Part shown: positions 8,970-19,072 of the stretch, one piece after another
How positions within the stretch are numbered: position 1 is the first letter of the stretch
How the letters are laid out: each line of letters begins with the position of its first letter
Assembly (NCBI GenBank): GCA_947039005.1
Contig: CAMQXY010000022.1
Span: 1-36,274, forward strand
From: an uncultured Photobacterium sp.
GTDB taxonomy: Bacteria; Pseudomonadota; Gammaproteobacteria; Enterobacterales; Vibrionaceae
DNA length: 36,274 nt
Reading direction: 5' to 3'
Position numbers and translations under genes: made by a program
Notes under the pieces: model-generated
What the model saw: the letters and a program-made list of their open reading frames with translations, nothing else
What the model was told of the DNA's origin: nothing
The model's database searches: none

Positions 8970-10235
8970 TTAACTAAATACTGCTTGTATAATGTAGAAG
9001 AAGATGATGGCAAGTAAAGCACCTGCCGGCAAAGTTACAATCCATGATGCAACGATGTTGCGAACAACACCAAGGTTAAGAGCAGCAATGCCGCGAGCAA
9101 AACCAACACCCAATACCGCACCAACAAGTGTTTGTGTGGTTGAGATTGGTAAACCCGTGCCTGATGCTATAACAACAGTCGACGCTGTTGCTAACTGAGC
9201 TGCAAAACCACGGCTCGGTGTTAACTCGGTGATGCCTGTACCTACGGTAGCCATTACTTTATGACCAAGAGTCGCTAGACCGATGACGATACCAATACCG
9301 CCTAGAGGAAGGATCCACCATGCGATTTGGCTTTGCGCTGCAATTTGACCTGAGTTCTCAATGGTTGAAACAACCGCTGATAGTGGACCAATTGCATTTG
9401 CTACGTCGTTTGAACCATGGGCAAATGCCATTGCACACGCCGTAACAACCATCAATACGCTAAATACACTCTCAACGCCTGCATAACCATTACTATCCAC
9501 TAGATCGTCATCAGCATATTTGCGCTGAATGTAGAAGTAACCTACAACCATAACGATAAATGAAATAGCAATAGATGCCATCCAAGCTTCACCCGTTGTC
9601 AGATGCAAACCTATATGTTTCAAACCCTTCTTAATTGTTACCAATGCAATGACCATCGCTGTGATAAACATATAAATGGGAACGAAACGCTTTGCATTTG
9701 CCATCGGGTTATCAGTATCAAAGATTAATCGTTGAGCACTGATGAAAATTAGATATGCAAATATACCGGCAATAAGCGGTGTAATTAGCCAGCTACCCAC
9801 AATACCTTGAATTGAGTGCCAATCCACTGCATTGGTGCCAACTGACACACAGGCAAAACCGATGATAGCACCGATAATTGAGTGTGTTGTTGAAACAGGC
9901 CAGCCCATAAAAGAAGCGACAAGTAGCCATGTACCAGCCGCAAGAAGCGCTGACATCATGCCAAAAACTAGGGTTTCAGGGTGGGCTGCATATAGAGAGG
10001 TTTCGATAACACCCTGTCGGATAGTATCGGTAACTTCACCACCTGCAAGATAAGCACCTGCAAATTCAAAAATCATCGCAATGATGATCGCTTGTTTTAC
10101 TGTAAGTGCTTTTGAACCAACTGAAGTACCCATGGCATTGGCAACATCATTTGCACCAATACCAATCGCCATCAAAAGACCAAAAAAAGCTGCCACTCCG
10201 ATTAATAGAGTGCCGTAGTTAGCCAGGATTTCCAT
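8970..10235 (-). CDS. pitA: Low-affinity inorganic phosphate transporter, PiT family
   Basis: Inner-membrane symporter for metal-phosphate or phosphate with a cation. The 421-residue product has about ten membrane segments and the duplicated PiT signature: GANDVANAMGTSVGSKALT near residues 27-45 and AHGSNDVANAIGPLSAVV about 270-287. Each is followed by a GWPVSTTHSIIGAI or GLPISTTQTLVGAV copy, the internal repeat typical of the family. It lies 31 bp downstream of a DUF47 gene, forming the usual DUF47-pit pair. Whether the ion partner is H+ or Na+ cannot be read from the sequence. Confidence 0.93.
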   Translation of the reverse strand: MEILANYGTLLIGVAAFFGLLMAIGIGANDVANAMGTSVGSKALTVKQAIIIAMIFEFAGAYLAGGEVTDTIRQGVIETSLYAAHPETLVFGMMSALLAAGTWLLVASFMGWPVSTTHSIIGAIIGFACVSVGTNAVDWHSIQGIVGSWLITPLIAGIFAYLIFISAQRLIFDTDNPMANAKRFVPIYMFITAMVIALVTIKKGLKHIGLHLTTGEAWMASIAISFIVMVVGYFYIQRKYADDDLVDSNGYAGVESVFSVLMVVTACAMAFAHGSNDVANAIGPLSAVVSTIENSGQIAAQSQIAWWILPLGGIGIVIGLATLGHKVMATVGTGITELTPSRGFAAQLATASTVVIASGTGLPISTTQTLVGAVLGVGFARGIAALNLGVVRNIVASWIVTLPAGALLAIIFFYIIQAVFS

Positions 10236-10266
10236 TGTAAAACCTTGTTTTGTTTAATTCCCGTTA

Positions 10267-10947
10267 TTAAGAACGCGAGAGCATAATTTCTAAACGTGAG
10301 CCGACCCGCTGTGCTTGATCAGCAATCGCGCCTACCCACTCGAGAATTTTGTACAGGAACATGACATCCACCGGGCTGTGTTGGTCTTCGATGGACATTA
10401 ATTGTTGACGTAAGATAATCTGCATAGCATCGGTATCGTCTTCGATAACATCTAGCTGATTAATCATTTCGGCGACAAGCGTCACTTCTCTGCCTTTGAA
10501 ACCAGTTTCGAGTAATTCATCCAGTTCATTGATTACACGGCGAGCTTGATCAGCTGCGTCTAAACAACGTTGAATGTATGCCACAAAATCTGGGTACATG
10601 ATAGCAGGCATTTGTAGCTTACGTCCTAAGACTCGACCAGCGATATCTTTGGAGAGGTTAGCGAGTTTATCCTGCTGGGTTAACAGCCCTAACATATCAG
10701 TACGATCTACTGGCATGAAAAGACCACGAGGAAGCTTCAGACGGATCTCACGCTTAAGGACATCCGCATCTTTTTCAAGTTGCGATATCTGTTCGCGTAA
10801 AATAGCCGCCTTTTCCCAGTCTCCAGCATTACATGCCTCGAAAAATGGGATAAGCAGGTCACAACATTCAGTTACGCGAATAACATGACGTTGTAGTGGT
10901 TTGATTGGGGATTTTGCAAAGAGCCCCATAATTGTATTTACTGGCAT
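10267..10947 (-). CDS. PhoU-like DUF47 / TIGR00153 protein, Pit accessory
   Basis: The 226-residue all-helical protein starts MPVNTIMGLFAKSPIKPLQR, the standard N-terminus of the TIGR00153 family. PhoU-like acidic metal-binding positions appear in LEKDADVLKREIR (about 52-64) and VIEDDTDAMQIILR (about 170-183). Members are almost always encoded next to pit transporters and are thought to modulate phosphate uptake, but the mechanism is not settled. It is the first gene of the two-gene operon with pitA and is divergent from ygiF. Confidence 0.88.
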   Translation of the reverse strand: MPVNTIMGLFAKSPIKPLQRHVIRVTECCDLLIPFFEACNAGDWEKAAILREQISQLEKDADVLKREIRLKLPRGLFMPVDRTDMLGLLTQQDKLANLSKDIAGRVLGRKLQMPAIMYPDFVAYIQRCLDAADQARRVINELDELLETGFKGREVTLVAEMINQLDVIEDDTDAMQIILRQQLMSIEDQHSPVDVMFLYKILEWVGAIADQAQRVGSRLEIMLSRS

Positions 10948-11133
10948 AGCCGATCAACCTAAAGAGCGCCCTAAATAAGGCTAAATCTTGAGCGATGGTC
11001 ATTGAATCGCGCATGTTAACGTATTAGATAGTATAGTGGAACTAATTTTGATCAAGGTTTTATCGATATTTCGTACTTGCCCTTCAGTGAAGAAGCAAAT
11101 ATCCTTGGCTTGCCACCGTTTATAGGTATAACT

Positions 11134-12648
11134 ATGGAAACCGAGATAGAACTGAAGTTTTTTGTCTTACCAGAATTTTCAACGCAGTTATTGGATAAAA
11201 TTTCTGCAGCTAAAATTCTGCAACAAAGTAGCCGAGAATTAGGTAATGTCTATTTTGACACCCCTGATCAACTACTGCGTCAGCATGATATAGGCTTACG
11301 TATTCGTCGCTTTGATGATGTGTTTGTACAAACATTAAAAACGGCGGGCCGCGTTGTGGCTGGATTACACCAGCGACCAGAATACAATGTTGAAGTGAAT
11401 AGCACTGAACCAAGTTTAGCGCTCCATCCAATGGATGCTTGGCCGGATGATTTTAATATTGTTGCTGCACAGCAGCAAATCCAGCCATTATTTAGCACCG
11501 ATTTTATACGCCAGCAATGGTTAGTGGCTATGCCTGATGGTAGCCAAATTGAATTAGCCTTTGATCATGGTGAAGTAAGTGTTGATGATAAACGCTCGCC
11601 AATTTGTGAGGTGGAATTAGAGCTTAAATCAGGTCAAACTGATGCATTATTTACGTTAGCTCGCGAATTGTGTACTGACGGTGGAATGCGATTAGGTAAT
11701 CTTAGTAAGGCTGCTCGTGGCTACCGACTTGCTGCTGATTATCAAGGCGATCCCATCAAGCCATTAGTTTTTGTTGATACAACGGCACAAGACTCGGTTG
11801 AATCAACGTTTATTAATACGCTTGAACATGCGTTAGAACATTGGCTGTACCATGAGCAGATTTACGTAGAACGCCAAGAACCGCAAGCTTTAGTACAAAT
11901 ATCACAAGCCTTGAGTTTATTACGCCAAACATTTGCTACTTTTGGTGGCATTATTCCACGTCGTGCCAGTGCCTTATTACGTCAAGAGTTACAATGGTTA
12001 GAAGGTGAGCTTGATTGGTTAGAAGATTCTAATAGCATTCAAGGGTTGATTGACGATAAAGCGTATGTATTACGTAAACTGAATGTCCGCAAAGAGTTAC
12101 AACAACAATTGGAATGCCGTTATCAGGAATTACCTGATAGTGATGATATGATCCAATTAATGCGTTCTTCACGTTACTGTGGGTTACTACTTGATTTAAG
12201 TCGGTGGATTTTAAGCCGAGGTTGGCAACCATTCCTTGATGATAAGTCTCGGGATAAGTTAGCCGCTCCCGTGAAAGTGTTTGCCGATAATATGCTAACT
12301 CGTTCATGGTCGGAGTTACTTGATGTTTTCCCTGCTGAACGCCAACTTAGCCGCATTGACTACCTTGATCAAAAACCACGTTTAGTACGTAATTTGATGA
12401 GTGGTATCGCTTTTGCTGGCTTATATGATGAAGATCGTCGTGTTTCTTTTAGAATGCCATGGTTAGATTTATTACAAGGCTTAGAAGATTTACGTGAATT
12501 AGAGCCTGTTCGGCAGTTATTACCTTTATTTGAAGGCGATGACTTAGCGCAAATTGAAAAATGGCTGCAGCGGCAAGAAGAATCATTATTACATGCGATG
12601 AGCCAAACTCGTCATATCAGTATTGAGTTAACGCCCTACTGGCCGTAA
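11134..12648 (+). CDS. ygiF: Inorganic triphosphatase, CYTH plus CHAD domains (YgiF)
   Basis: Cytosolic triphosphate tunnel metalloenzyme that hydrolyses inorganic triphosphate. The chosen ATG gives METEIELKFFV, with the ExExK CYTH signature at residues 4-8. The rest of the tunnel domain extends to about residue 200 (VYFDTPDQLLRQHDIGLRIR, CEVELELKSG). The C-terminal half (about 215-500) is a His-rich/Arg-rich helical CHAD domain thought to bind polyphosphate. The 504 residues resemble E. coli YgiF (433) but are longer in the CHAD half. The frame is open back to 11077, but homology begins at 11134. In E. coli ygiF is directly followed by glnE; here a chemoreceptor intervenes. Confidence 0.92.
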   Translation: METEIELKFFVLPEFSTQLLDKISAAKILQQSSRELGNVYFDTPDQLLRQHDIGLRIRRFDDVFVQTLKTAGRVVAGLHQRPEYNVEVNSTEPSLALHPMDAWPDDFNIVAAQQQIQPLFSTDFIRQQWLVAMPDGSQIELAFDHGEVSVDDKRSPICEVELELKSGQTDALFTLARELCTDGGMRLGNLSKAARGYRLAADYQGDPIKPLVFVDTTAQDSVESTFINTLEHALEHWLYHEQIYVERQEPQALVQISQALSLLRQTFATFGGIIPRRASALLRQELQWLEGELDWLEDSNSIQGLIDDKAYVLRKLNVRKELQQQLECRYQELPDSDDMIQLMRSSRYCGLLLDLSRWILSRGWQPFLDDKSRDKLAAPVKVFADNMLTRSWSELLDVFPAERQLSRIDYLDQKPRLVRNLMSGIAFAGLYDEDRRVSFRMPWLDLLQGLEDLRELEPVRQLLPLFEGDDLAQIEKWLQRQEESLLHAMSQTRHISIELTPYWP

Positions 12649-12678
12649 TGCTTTATATGTAATAAGTTGATATCGAAT

Positions 12679-12709
12679 AACAACGCCTCGCTTTATGCGG
12701 GGCGTTGTT
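12679..12709 (+). terminator. GC-rich hairpin after ygiF, probable terminator
   Basis: AACAACGCCTCGC and GCGGGGCGTTGTT pair over 13 bp with one G-U, loop TTTAT. The T-tract is poor (GTATCTG follows), so termination may be partial. Confidence 0.55.
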
Positions 12710-12794
12710 GTATCTGGGATGACAACAATTTTAACGATAACGCCTATGGCATGTGGTGTAGATCATGTTTTGATATGTCTTTTGTATTAATAGC

Positions 12795-12821
12795 TAAATA
12801 TTTAACCGTAAATGTCGATAA
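12795..12821 (+). promoter_or_regulatory. Candidate sigma-28 (FliA) promoter of the chemoreceptor gene
   Basis: TAAATATT (12795-12802), exactly 11 bp, then GTCGATAA (12814-12821). The FliA consensus is TAAAGTTT-N11-GCCGATAA, so the -10 element matches at 7 of 8 positions and the -35 at 6 of 8. Transcription would begin near 12829, leaving a leader of almost 90 nt before the ATG at 12917. Confidence 0.65.
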
Positions 12822-12916
12822 GTCATTAATGATGCAATTGATGATATTACTGGCTTGCGAATAACACCGTCACTCTAAGGTGCATGGTCTAAACGTTAGC
12901 GATACGGAGATAATAA

Positions 12917-14506
12917 ATGACAACGCTAGTGTTTAAACCTTGGGAAAAGTGGTTAACGAATCTTAAATTAAGAACCAAACTTATTTTATTGATAGTGCTT
13001 AGTACGTTGCTGTTAATTGGTAAACAACTGTGGGATGCGGAATTATTCTATCAATCTGTTATCACAACTCAACAAGATAAAGTGCAGCAATTAGCGGTGT
13101 CTAATGCACAGATGCTAACGGCATTAATAACTGTTGAGACCAAATCTCCCGCGGTAGTAGTCCCTGCATTATCCTCGACACTGACCAATAATGGCGTATA
13201 CGTTATTGATTATAGTGATGGTGACATGCTAGATAAATCTGATCTTAATCAAGTGATTAATCTAAAACAGCTGCTTAAAAGTGGTCAAACACTGAGCAGT
13301 ATTATTAATAGTAATCAAAACCATCAGGCTTTTACGCTGCAAGATAATAGCGGTAATGGCTATGTTGTGAAGCTACCTGCCTTAAAGTTAGTGGTGATTA
13401 GCTATCAATCGAATATATTAGCGTTAGGTTATTATCAACAATATTTAATGCAAATTGTGTGGCAAACCACATTGATGGTCGCGATTTTCATTCTAGTGTT
13501 ATTACTAGCATCACGGATTATGTTGCGTCAGATTAGCTATATTCATCAACGTATTCAGGCATTGACTTGCTATGATTTATCACAGCCAATAGCGATGGAA
13601 TGCCGTGATGAGTTTGGTGATCTGAGCCGAGAACTTGAACAAAGTCGCAGTCAGCTTACTACGGTATTTATTGCTCAGCGACAGGCAGCAAAAGCCCTCT
13701 CACAATCAGCTGAAATGATGTCATTAATGATGGAGCAAACTAAAGAATCGGCTCAAGAAGAGTTTGCTGAAATTGATCAATTGGCTTCAGCAATGGCAGA
13801 GATGACCTCGACAGTACAAACCGTTGCAAGTCATGCCCGTGATGCGTCTAATGCAACCCTTGATACCTCAGAGCAAGCGGCAACAGGGCAGCAGTTTGTC
13901 AGTCGAACGATGGTAACTATTAACCAATTGTCTGATGATATTACTCAATCCGCAGCGGCAGTAAATCAAGTTGAAACTCGAGTGGATAAAATAAGTTCGG
14001 TGATAGTGACGATTCAAAGTATTTCTGAACAAACCAATTTATTAGCCCTCAATGCTGCGATTGAAGCGGCGCGAGCAGGTGATGCTGGACGTGGTTTTGC
14101 TGTGGTGGCTGATGAAGTGCGTAATCTTGCTCAGCGAACTCAAACAGCAACGGTTGAAATTCAAGATATGATCGCGCAGTTACAGCAAAGTGCACAACAA
14201 GCAGTGAATTTAATGGAACGTAGTGTTGTTGAAGCCGCTGAAGGCGTTGATCTTGTAACCAGTGCTGGTGGTGAGCTTAATAAAATTGTCGAGCAAATTC
14301 AGGCAATTAATGATATGAATTTTCATATTGCCGCAGCTGCAGAGCAGCAAAGTACCGTAGCTGATGAGATGAATATTAATCTTACTAATGTACGTGGGTT
14401 GGTTGATGGATCCGTTGGTGTCGTTACTGAATTGGCGCAAACATCGGTAGATATGCATCTGCAAGCAAATGATCTTGAAACTAAAATCAATGCTTTTAAA
14501 GTGTAA
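12917..14506 (+). CDS. Methyl-accepting chemotaxis protein
   Basis: Transmembrane chemoreceptor signalling to CheW/CheA. The 529 residues comprise a cytoplasmic N-tail, TM1 (about 20-35), a periplasmic sensor of about 145 residues that I cannot assign to a named ligand family, TM2 (about 181-199), a HAMP domain (about 200-252) and the methyl-accepting coiled coil. The hairpin tip is the invariant segment [20 protein letters not shown] (372-391) followed by [18 protein letters not shown]. No C-terminal NWETF-like CheR tether is present. ACGGAG lies upstream of the ATG. It is a single-gene unit with its own promoter and terminator, inserted between ygiF and glnE. Confidence 0.95.
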   Translation: MTTLVFKPWEKWLTNLKLRTKLILLIVLSTLLLIGKQLWDAELFYQSVITTQQDKVQQLAVSNAQMLTALITVETKSPAVVVPALSSTLTNNGVYVIDYSDGDMLDKSDLNQVINLKQLLKSGQTLSSIINSNQNHQAFTLQDNSGNGYVVKLPALKLVVISYQSNILALGYYQQYLMQIVWQTTLMVAIFILVLLLASRIMLRQISYIHQRIQALTCYDLSQPIAMECRDEFGDLSRELEQSRSQLTTVFIAQRQAAKALSQSAEMMSLMMEQTKESAQEEFAEIDQLASAMAEMTSTVQTVASHARDASNATLDTSEQAATGQQFVSRTMVTINQLSDDITQSAAAVNQVETRVDKISSVIVTIQSISEQTNLLALNAAIEAARAGDAGRGFAVVADEVRNLAQRTQTATVEIQDMIAQLQQSAQQAVNLMERSVVEAAEGVDLVTSAGGELNKIVEQIQAINDMNFHIAAAAEQQSTVADEMNINLTNVRGLVDGSVGVVTELAQTSVDMHLQANDLETKINAFKV

Positions 14507-14540
14507 ATAAAGCGGTTATTAGTAGGCTAAATAAAATTAT

Positions 14541-14567
14541 AACGCCCATCGCTTGATGGGCGTTTTT
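14541..14567 (+). terminator. Terminator after the chemoreceptor gene
   Basis: AACGCCCATC-GCTT-GATGGGCGTT followed by TTT is a 10-bp perfect stem with a short T-tract. The open frame of glnE starts within it, which supports the downstream glnE start. Confidence 0.85.
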
Positions 14568-14616
14568 GTATGCTAAATTAGAACTCTTTATCGAGTTACT
14601 TGTTCAAGGACAGCGC

Positions 14617-17505
14617 ATGGCGATCGGAAAATCACAAATTTATCCAATGATTAATCATTGTAGCGATGTATTAGCCGCGGCAGATTTAGCGTGGGAAAAA
14701 TTAGCCCAGCAACAGCCGCAACAGTTGGCGTTATGGCAAGGTGAGGCCAAAAACGAATTATACGCCATGTTGGGGTTAAGTGATTTTATTAGCGCTTCTT
14801 TACAACAAGATCCGACGTTATTGGAGTGGCTGTTCGAACAACGTCAGTGCTGTTTGGCGATTGATTATCGTGAGTTATTGAGTCAACAACTTGCCCAAGT
14901 AACCGATGAAATAGGATTAATGCGTAGCTTACGTCATTTTAGACGTCGTTATATGACGTTAATAGCATGGCAAGATTTTAGTCATCGTGTACCACTACAA
15001 CACAGTTTAGCCAATTTATCACAACTGGCAGAAGCCTTGATCATGGAAGCGTATCATTGGCTTTATCGTCAGTGTTGCACCGAGTGGGGCACGCCAATGA
15101 ATGATCAGGGTGAACCGCAGCCAATGCTCATTTTAGGCATGGGTAAACTCGGCGGGGGGGAGCTGAATTTCTCCTCGGATATTGATCTTATTTTTACTTA
15201 CCCTGAAAACGGTGAAACGGTCGGCGGTCGACGTAGCCTTGCCAATGCCCAGTTTTTTACTCGCTTAGGGCAGCGGTTGATCAAAGCGCTTGATCAAGTC
15301 ACTTTTGATGGCTTTTGTTATCGGGTTGATATGCGTTTACGTCCTTTTGGCGATAGCGGACCGTTAGTGATGAGTTATGCCGCATTAGAGGATTACTATC
15401 AAGAACAAGGTCGTGATTGGGAACGCTATGCGATGATCAAAGCCCGAGTCATGGGCAAAGAAAGTTTCAGCCAATATCAAGGCTTACGCCAAATGTTACG
15501 TCCGTTTGTATTTCGTCGGTATATCGACTTTAGTGCTATTCAGTCGCTACGCCGCATGAAAGCGATGATTGGCAGTGAAGTCCGACGTCGTGGACTGACT
15601 AATAATATTAAATTGGGCGCAGGTGGTATTCGTGAAGTGGAGTTTATTGCTCAATCGTTCCAATTAATTCGGGGTGGGCGTGAGCCAAGTTTACGTGGGC
15701 GAGGATTATTACCGACCCTTGCGGCAATTAAAGAATTGGATTTGTTACCGCCAGCCGATATCGATATTTTAACTGCGGGCTATTGTCATTTACGCCGATT
15801 AGAGAATTTATTACAAGCAATTGATGATAAACAGACCCAAACACTGCCAGATAAGGTCCTTGATCAAGCGCGGTTAGCGTGTGCCATGGCAGAGCCAAAT
15901 TGGGCGGCATTAGTGGTAACGACCGAACAACATATGGCTGCTATTCATGCTATTTTTGACAATATTATTGGTCATGATGAACAAGATAATCAGCAAGAAG
16001 TAGCGACTCAGTATCATGAAATGTGGTCAATGGTGACCAATGAGGATGTATTACTCAGTATTCTGGCTGAATTAGAGGCACCGGAGCAATACTTACAAGC
16101 TCAGAACTTAGTGTCTTTTAAGAATGAATTATCGAAACGTACTTTAGGTCCTCGTGGGCGTGAAGCATTAGCGACATTAATGCCTGAAATTTTAGCGCAA
16201 GTAGTGATGCGTGATGATGCTATGCAGCTATTGCCACGGTTAACCAAATTGATTATCCGTATTGCCACTCGTACTACCTATCTTGAATTATTAACCGAAC
16301 ATCCTGTTGCACTTAAACAGCTTATTAGACTATGTGCTGCCAGTCCAATGGTGGCAGATCAATTAGCCTTGTATCCGTTGTTATTGGATGAATTGCTTGA
16401 TCCGCAGCATTTGTACCAACCAACTCAACTCACCAGTTATCAAGATGAATTGCATGAATATCTGGCGCGTATTCCTGAAGAGGATATGGAGCAACAGATG
16501 GAAGCGATTCGACAGTTTAAACAAACCCAATTATTACGCATTGCTGCGGCTGACATCGCTGGTGTACTGCCACTAATGAAAGTAAGTGATCACTTAACCT
16601 ACCTTGCAGAAGCGATTATTGCTGCGGTAGTCAATCAAGCATGGTTACAAATATCAGCAAAATATGGCGAACCGAGTCATTTGTTAGAGCGTGAAAGTAA
16701 AGGTTTTGCGGTGATTGGTTATGGCAAAGTTGGTGGCTGGGAATTGGGTTATGGTTCAGATCTTGATTTAGTGTTTGTCCATGATTGCCCTGATAATGTC
16801 TATACCACTGGTAATAAAGAGATTGATGGGCGGCAGTTTTATTTACGTTTAGCGCAACGGATCATACATTTATTTTCAACTCGAACCGCATCTGGGGTGT
16901 TATATGAAGTGGATATGCGTTTGCGCCCATCTGGCGCTTCAGGTTTATTAGTTACTACGATCGGTGCATTTGGTGAGTATCAGCAGCAACAGGCATGGAC
17001 ATGGGAGCATCAAGCATTAGTACGAGCACGAATGGTGTATGGTGATGCAATGTTACAAGCAGCATTTGCCAGTGTTCGTCAGCAAGTATTAACGATGCCG
17101 CGTGATCAGCTTCAATTAGCCGATGATGTAGTTAGTATGCGCCATAAAATGCGTGCGCATCTAGGTAAGAAAAAAGCGGGTATGTTTGGTTTAAAACAAG
17201 ATCAAGGAGGTATTACTGATATTGAGTTTTTAGCGCAGTATTTAGTGCTAGCTTATGCTCATCAACAACCGGCGTTAACGCGCTGGTCTGATAATGTGCG
17301 TATTTTTGAATCATTGGCGGATCATGACATTATTGATAGCACTATCGCGAACCAATTACAGCACGCTTATTGTGATATGCGAAATGCGATACATAGATTG
17401 AGTTTGTTAGGGCTACCTGCTTATGTCGATCAGCAGCAATTTGTTGAGATGCGGCATACGGTTGGACAGGTATGGCAGCAATGGCTAGAACCTCATCAGC
17501 TTTAG
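14617..17505 (+). CDS. glnE: Bifunctional glutamine synthetase adenylyltransferase / deadenylase
   Basis: It adenylylates and deadenylylates glutamine synthetase in response to PII and glutamine, tying nitrogen assimilation to nitrogen status. The 962-residue product has two nucleotidyltransferase domains, each with a GXD-X-D motif. The N-terminal removase half has [17 protein letters not shown] (about 180-196) and the C-terminal transferase half has [13 protein letters not shown] (about 707-719). Each is followed by a VDMRLRP motif. The frame is open to 14566, but that codon overlaps the previous terminator; the ATG at 14617 has AAGGA 6 nt upstream and gives a length near E. coli GlnE (946). 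hldE follows 71 bp later, as in E. coli. Confidence 0.95.
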   Translation: MAIGKSQIYPMINHCSDVLAAADLAWEKLAQQQPQQLALWQGEAKNELYAMLGLSDFISASLQQDPTLLEWLFEQRQCCLAIDYRELLSQQLAQVTDEIGLMRSLRHFRRRYMTLIAWQDFSHRVPLQHSLANLSQLAEALIMEAYHWLYRQCCTEWGTPMNDQGEPQPMLILGMGKLGGGELNFSSDIDLIFTYPENGETVGGRRSLANAQFFTRLGQRLIKALDQVTFDGFCYRVDMRLRPFGDSGPLVMSYAALEDYYQEQGRDWERYAMIKARVMGKESFSQYQGLRQMLRPFVFRRYIDFSAIQSLRRMKAMIGSEVRRRGLTNNIKLGAGGIREVEFIAQSFQLIRGGREPSLRGRGLLPTLAAIKELDLLPPADIDILTAGYCHLRRLENLLQAIDDKQTQTLPDKVLDQARLACAMAEPNWAALVVTTEQHMAAIHAIFDNIIGHDEQDNQQEVATQYHEMWSMVTNEDVLLSILAELEAPEQYLQAQNLVSFKNELSKRTLGPRGREALATLMPEILAQVVMRDDAMQLLPRLTKLIIRIATRTTYLELLTEHPVALKQLIRLCAASPMVADQLALYPLLLDELLDPQHLYQPTQLTSYQDELHEYLARIPEEDMEQQMEAIRQFKQTQLLRIAAADIAGVLPLMKVSDHLTYLAEAIIAAVVNQAWLQISAKYGEPSHLLERESKGFAVIGYGKVGGWELGYGSDLDLVFVHDCPDNVYTTGNKEIDGRQFYLRLAQRIIHLFSTRTASGVLYEVDMRLRPSGASGLLVTTIGAFGEYQQQQAWTWEHQALVRARMVYGDAMLQAAFASVRQQVLTMPRDQLQLADDVVSMRHKMRAHLGKKKAGMFGLKQDQGGITDIEFLAQYLVLAYAHQQPALTRWSDNVRIFESLADHDIIDSTIANQLQHAYCDMRNAIHRLSLLGLPAYVDQQQFVEMRHTVGQVWQQWLEPHQL

Positions 17506-17576
17506 TTGTGATCCCGATGCCCCTCGATTTTAGTTTATGTTAATATTCGAGCGTTGCTATATTCCCGGAGAAAGAA

Positions 17577-19007
17577 ATGAAACTGACGCTGCCTGATTAT
17601 AACCATGCCGAGGTATTGATTGTTGGCGATGTAATGCTTGATCGTTACTGGACAGGTCCCACTGAACGTATCTCACCAGAAGCACCAGTGCCAGTGGTTA
17701 AAGTTGATCAGATTGAAGAGCGCCCAGGTGGTGCGGCGAACGTGGCGATGAATATTGCTGCATTAGGCGGTCATGCCAAATTGATCGGCTTAACTGGAAC
17801 GGATGAGCCCGCACGCGCATTAACTGAAAAATTGTCGTCACTCAATGTGAGTAGCGATTTTGTTGCATTGGCTGAATACCCCACTATTACCAAATTACGG
17901 GTAATGAGCCGTGGTCAGCAGTTGATTCGATTAGATTTTGAAGAAGGTTTTCAAAATGTTGATCCGGCATTAATACTTGAACGTATGCAGCCAGCGCTAG
18001 CGAATGCGAAAGCGGTTATTTTGTCTGATTATGCTAAAGGCGCGTTGGTACATGTGCAGGCGATGATTCAATTGGCGCGTGCAGCAAAATTACCGGTATT
18101 GATTGATCCTAAAGGTACCGACTTTGAACGTTACCGTGGTGCAACGTTACTGACGCCGAATTTATCAGAGTTTAAAGCCGTTGTAGGGTGTGTTAACTCT
18201 GAGCAAGAGTTAGTCGACAAAGGCATGGCATTAATTGAAAAATTTGATTTTGAAGCCTTATTAGTCACCCGTTCTGAGCATGGAATGACACTGCTTGAAA
18301 AAGGCTGTGAACCATTACATATGCCTACTTTGGCGCAAGAAGTTTACGATGTGACCGGTGCTGGTGATACGGTTATTTCAGTATTAGCTGCTTCATTGTC
18401 AGCAGGTAAATCGTTGTCAGATTCATGCAAGCTTGCGAATGCCGCCGCTGGCGTGGTAGTGGCGAAGTTAGGTACTTCAACGTTATCGACGATTGAATTA
18501 ACGGAAGCGATCCATGGCAGTCAAGATTGTGGATTTGGGGTTATTTCTGAATTAGCACTGGTTGATGCGGTTAAATTAGCCCGTGCTCGTGGTGAAACCG
18601 TTGTTATGACCAATGGTTGTTTTGATATTCTTCACGCCGGTCATGTGGCTTACTTAACGGAAGCGGCCAAACTCGGTGATCGCTTGATTGTCGCAGTTAA
18701 CTCTGATGATTCAGTCAAAGGTTTAAAAGGCCCTGGACGTCCGGTGAATCCAGAAGATCGTCGGATGGCAGTATTAGCTGGTTTAGGCGCTATTGATTGG
18801 GTGGTTCCGTTTACCGAAGAGACACCGCAACGATTAATCAGTGAGGTACTACCGAGCATTTTGGTTAAAGGTGGTGATTATACGCCTGATCAAATTGCGG
18901 GTGGCAAAGAAGTGATTGCTGCGGGTGGTCAAGTGTTAGTACTTAATTTTGAAGATGGTTGTTCAACCTCTAAAATTATTGAAGCGATTCGTGGTGGGCG
19001 AGGTTAA
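17577..19007 (+). CDS. hldE: Bifunctional heptose 7-phosphate kinase / heptose 1-phosphate adenylyltransferase
   Basis: Makes ADP-heptose for the LPS inner core: the kinase step forms heptose 1,7-bisphosphate and the second domain adenylylates heptose 1-phosphate. The 476 residues split into an N-terminal ribokinase-fold domain (about 1-318, with [17 protein letters not shown] and the anion-hole/catalytic VTGAGDTV) and a C-terminal nucleotidyltransferase (about 343-476, with [12 protein letters not shown] and [12 protein letters not shown]). Length equals the usual fused form. GGAGAAAG precedes the ATG. It ends at a strong terminator shared with tolC. Confidence 0.97.
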   Translation: MKLTLPDYNHAEVLIVGDVMLDRYWTGPTERISPEAPVPVVKVDQIEERPGGAANVAMNIAALGGHAKLIGLTGTDEPARALTEKLSSLNVSSDFVALAEYPTITKLRVMSRGQQLIRLDFEEGFQNVDPALILERMQPALANAKAVILSDYAKGALVHVQAMIQLARAAKLPVLIDPKGTDFERYRGATLLTPNLSEFKAVVGCVNSEQELVDKGMALIEKFDFEALLVTRSEHGMTLLEKGCEPLHMPTLAQEVYDVTGAGDTVISVLAASLSAGKSLSDSCKLANAAAGVVVAKLGTSTLSTIELTEAIHGSQDCGFGVISELALVDAVKLARARGETVVMTNGCFDILHAGHVAYLTEAAKLGDRLIVAVNSDDSVKGLKGPGRPVNPEDRRMAVLAGLGAIDWVVPFTEETPQRLISEVLPSILVKGGDYTPDQIAGGKEVIAAGGQVLVLNFEDGCSTSKIIEAIRGGRG

Positions 19008-19026
19008 TCTTAGGATTTTCGCTGAC

Positions 19027-19054
19027 AAAAAAAGCGCCGCGAGGCGCTTTTTTT
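19027..19054. terminator. Bidirectional terminator between hldE and tolC
   Basis: AAAAAAAGCGCC-GCGA-GGCGCTTTTTTT is a GC-rich stem with A and T runs on either side, between convergent genes. Confidence 0.92.
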
Positions 19055-19072
19055 ATATCGATATTGTTAGGC

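Noticed and set aside
8855..9022. N-terminal extension of the SH3-domain protein
   Set aside because: It runs through the pitA terminator and into pitA; the signal peptide starts at the GTG at 8854.
12667..12864. 65-residue plus-strand frame between ygiF and the chemoreceptor
   Set aside because: It spans the ygiF hairpin and the sigma-28 promoter, has no ribosome site and an unlikely composition.
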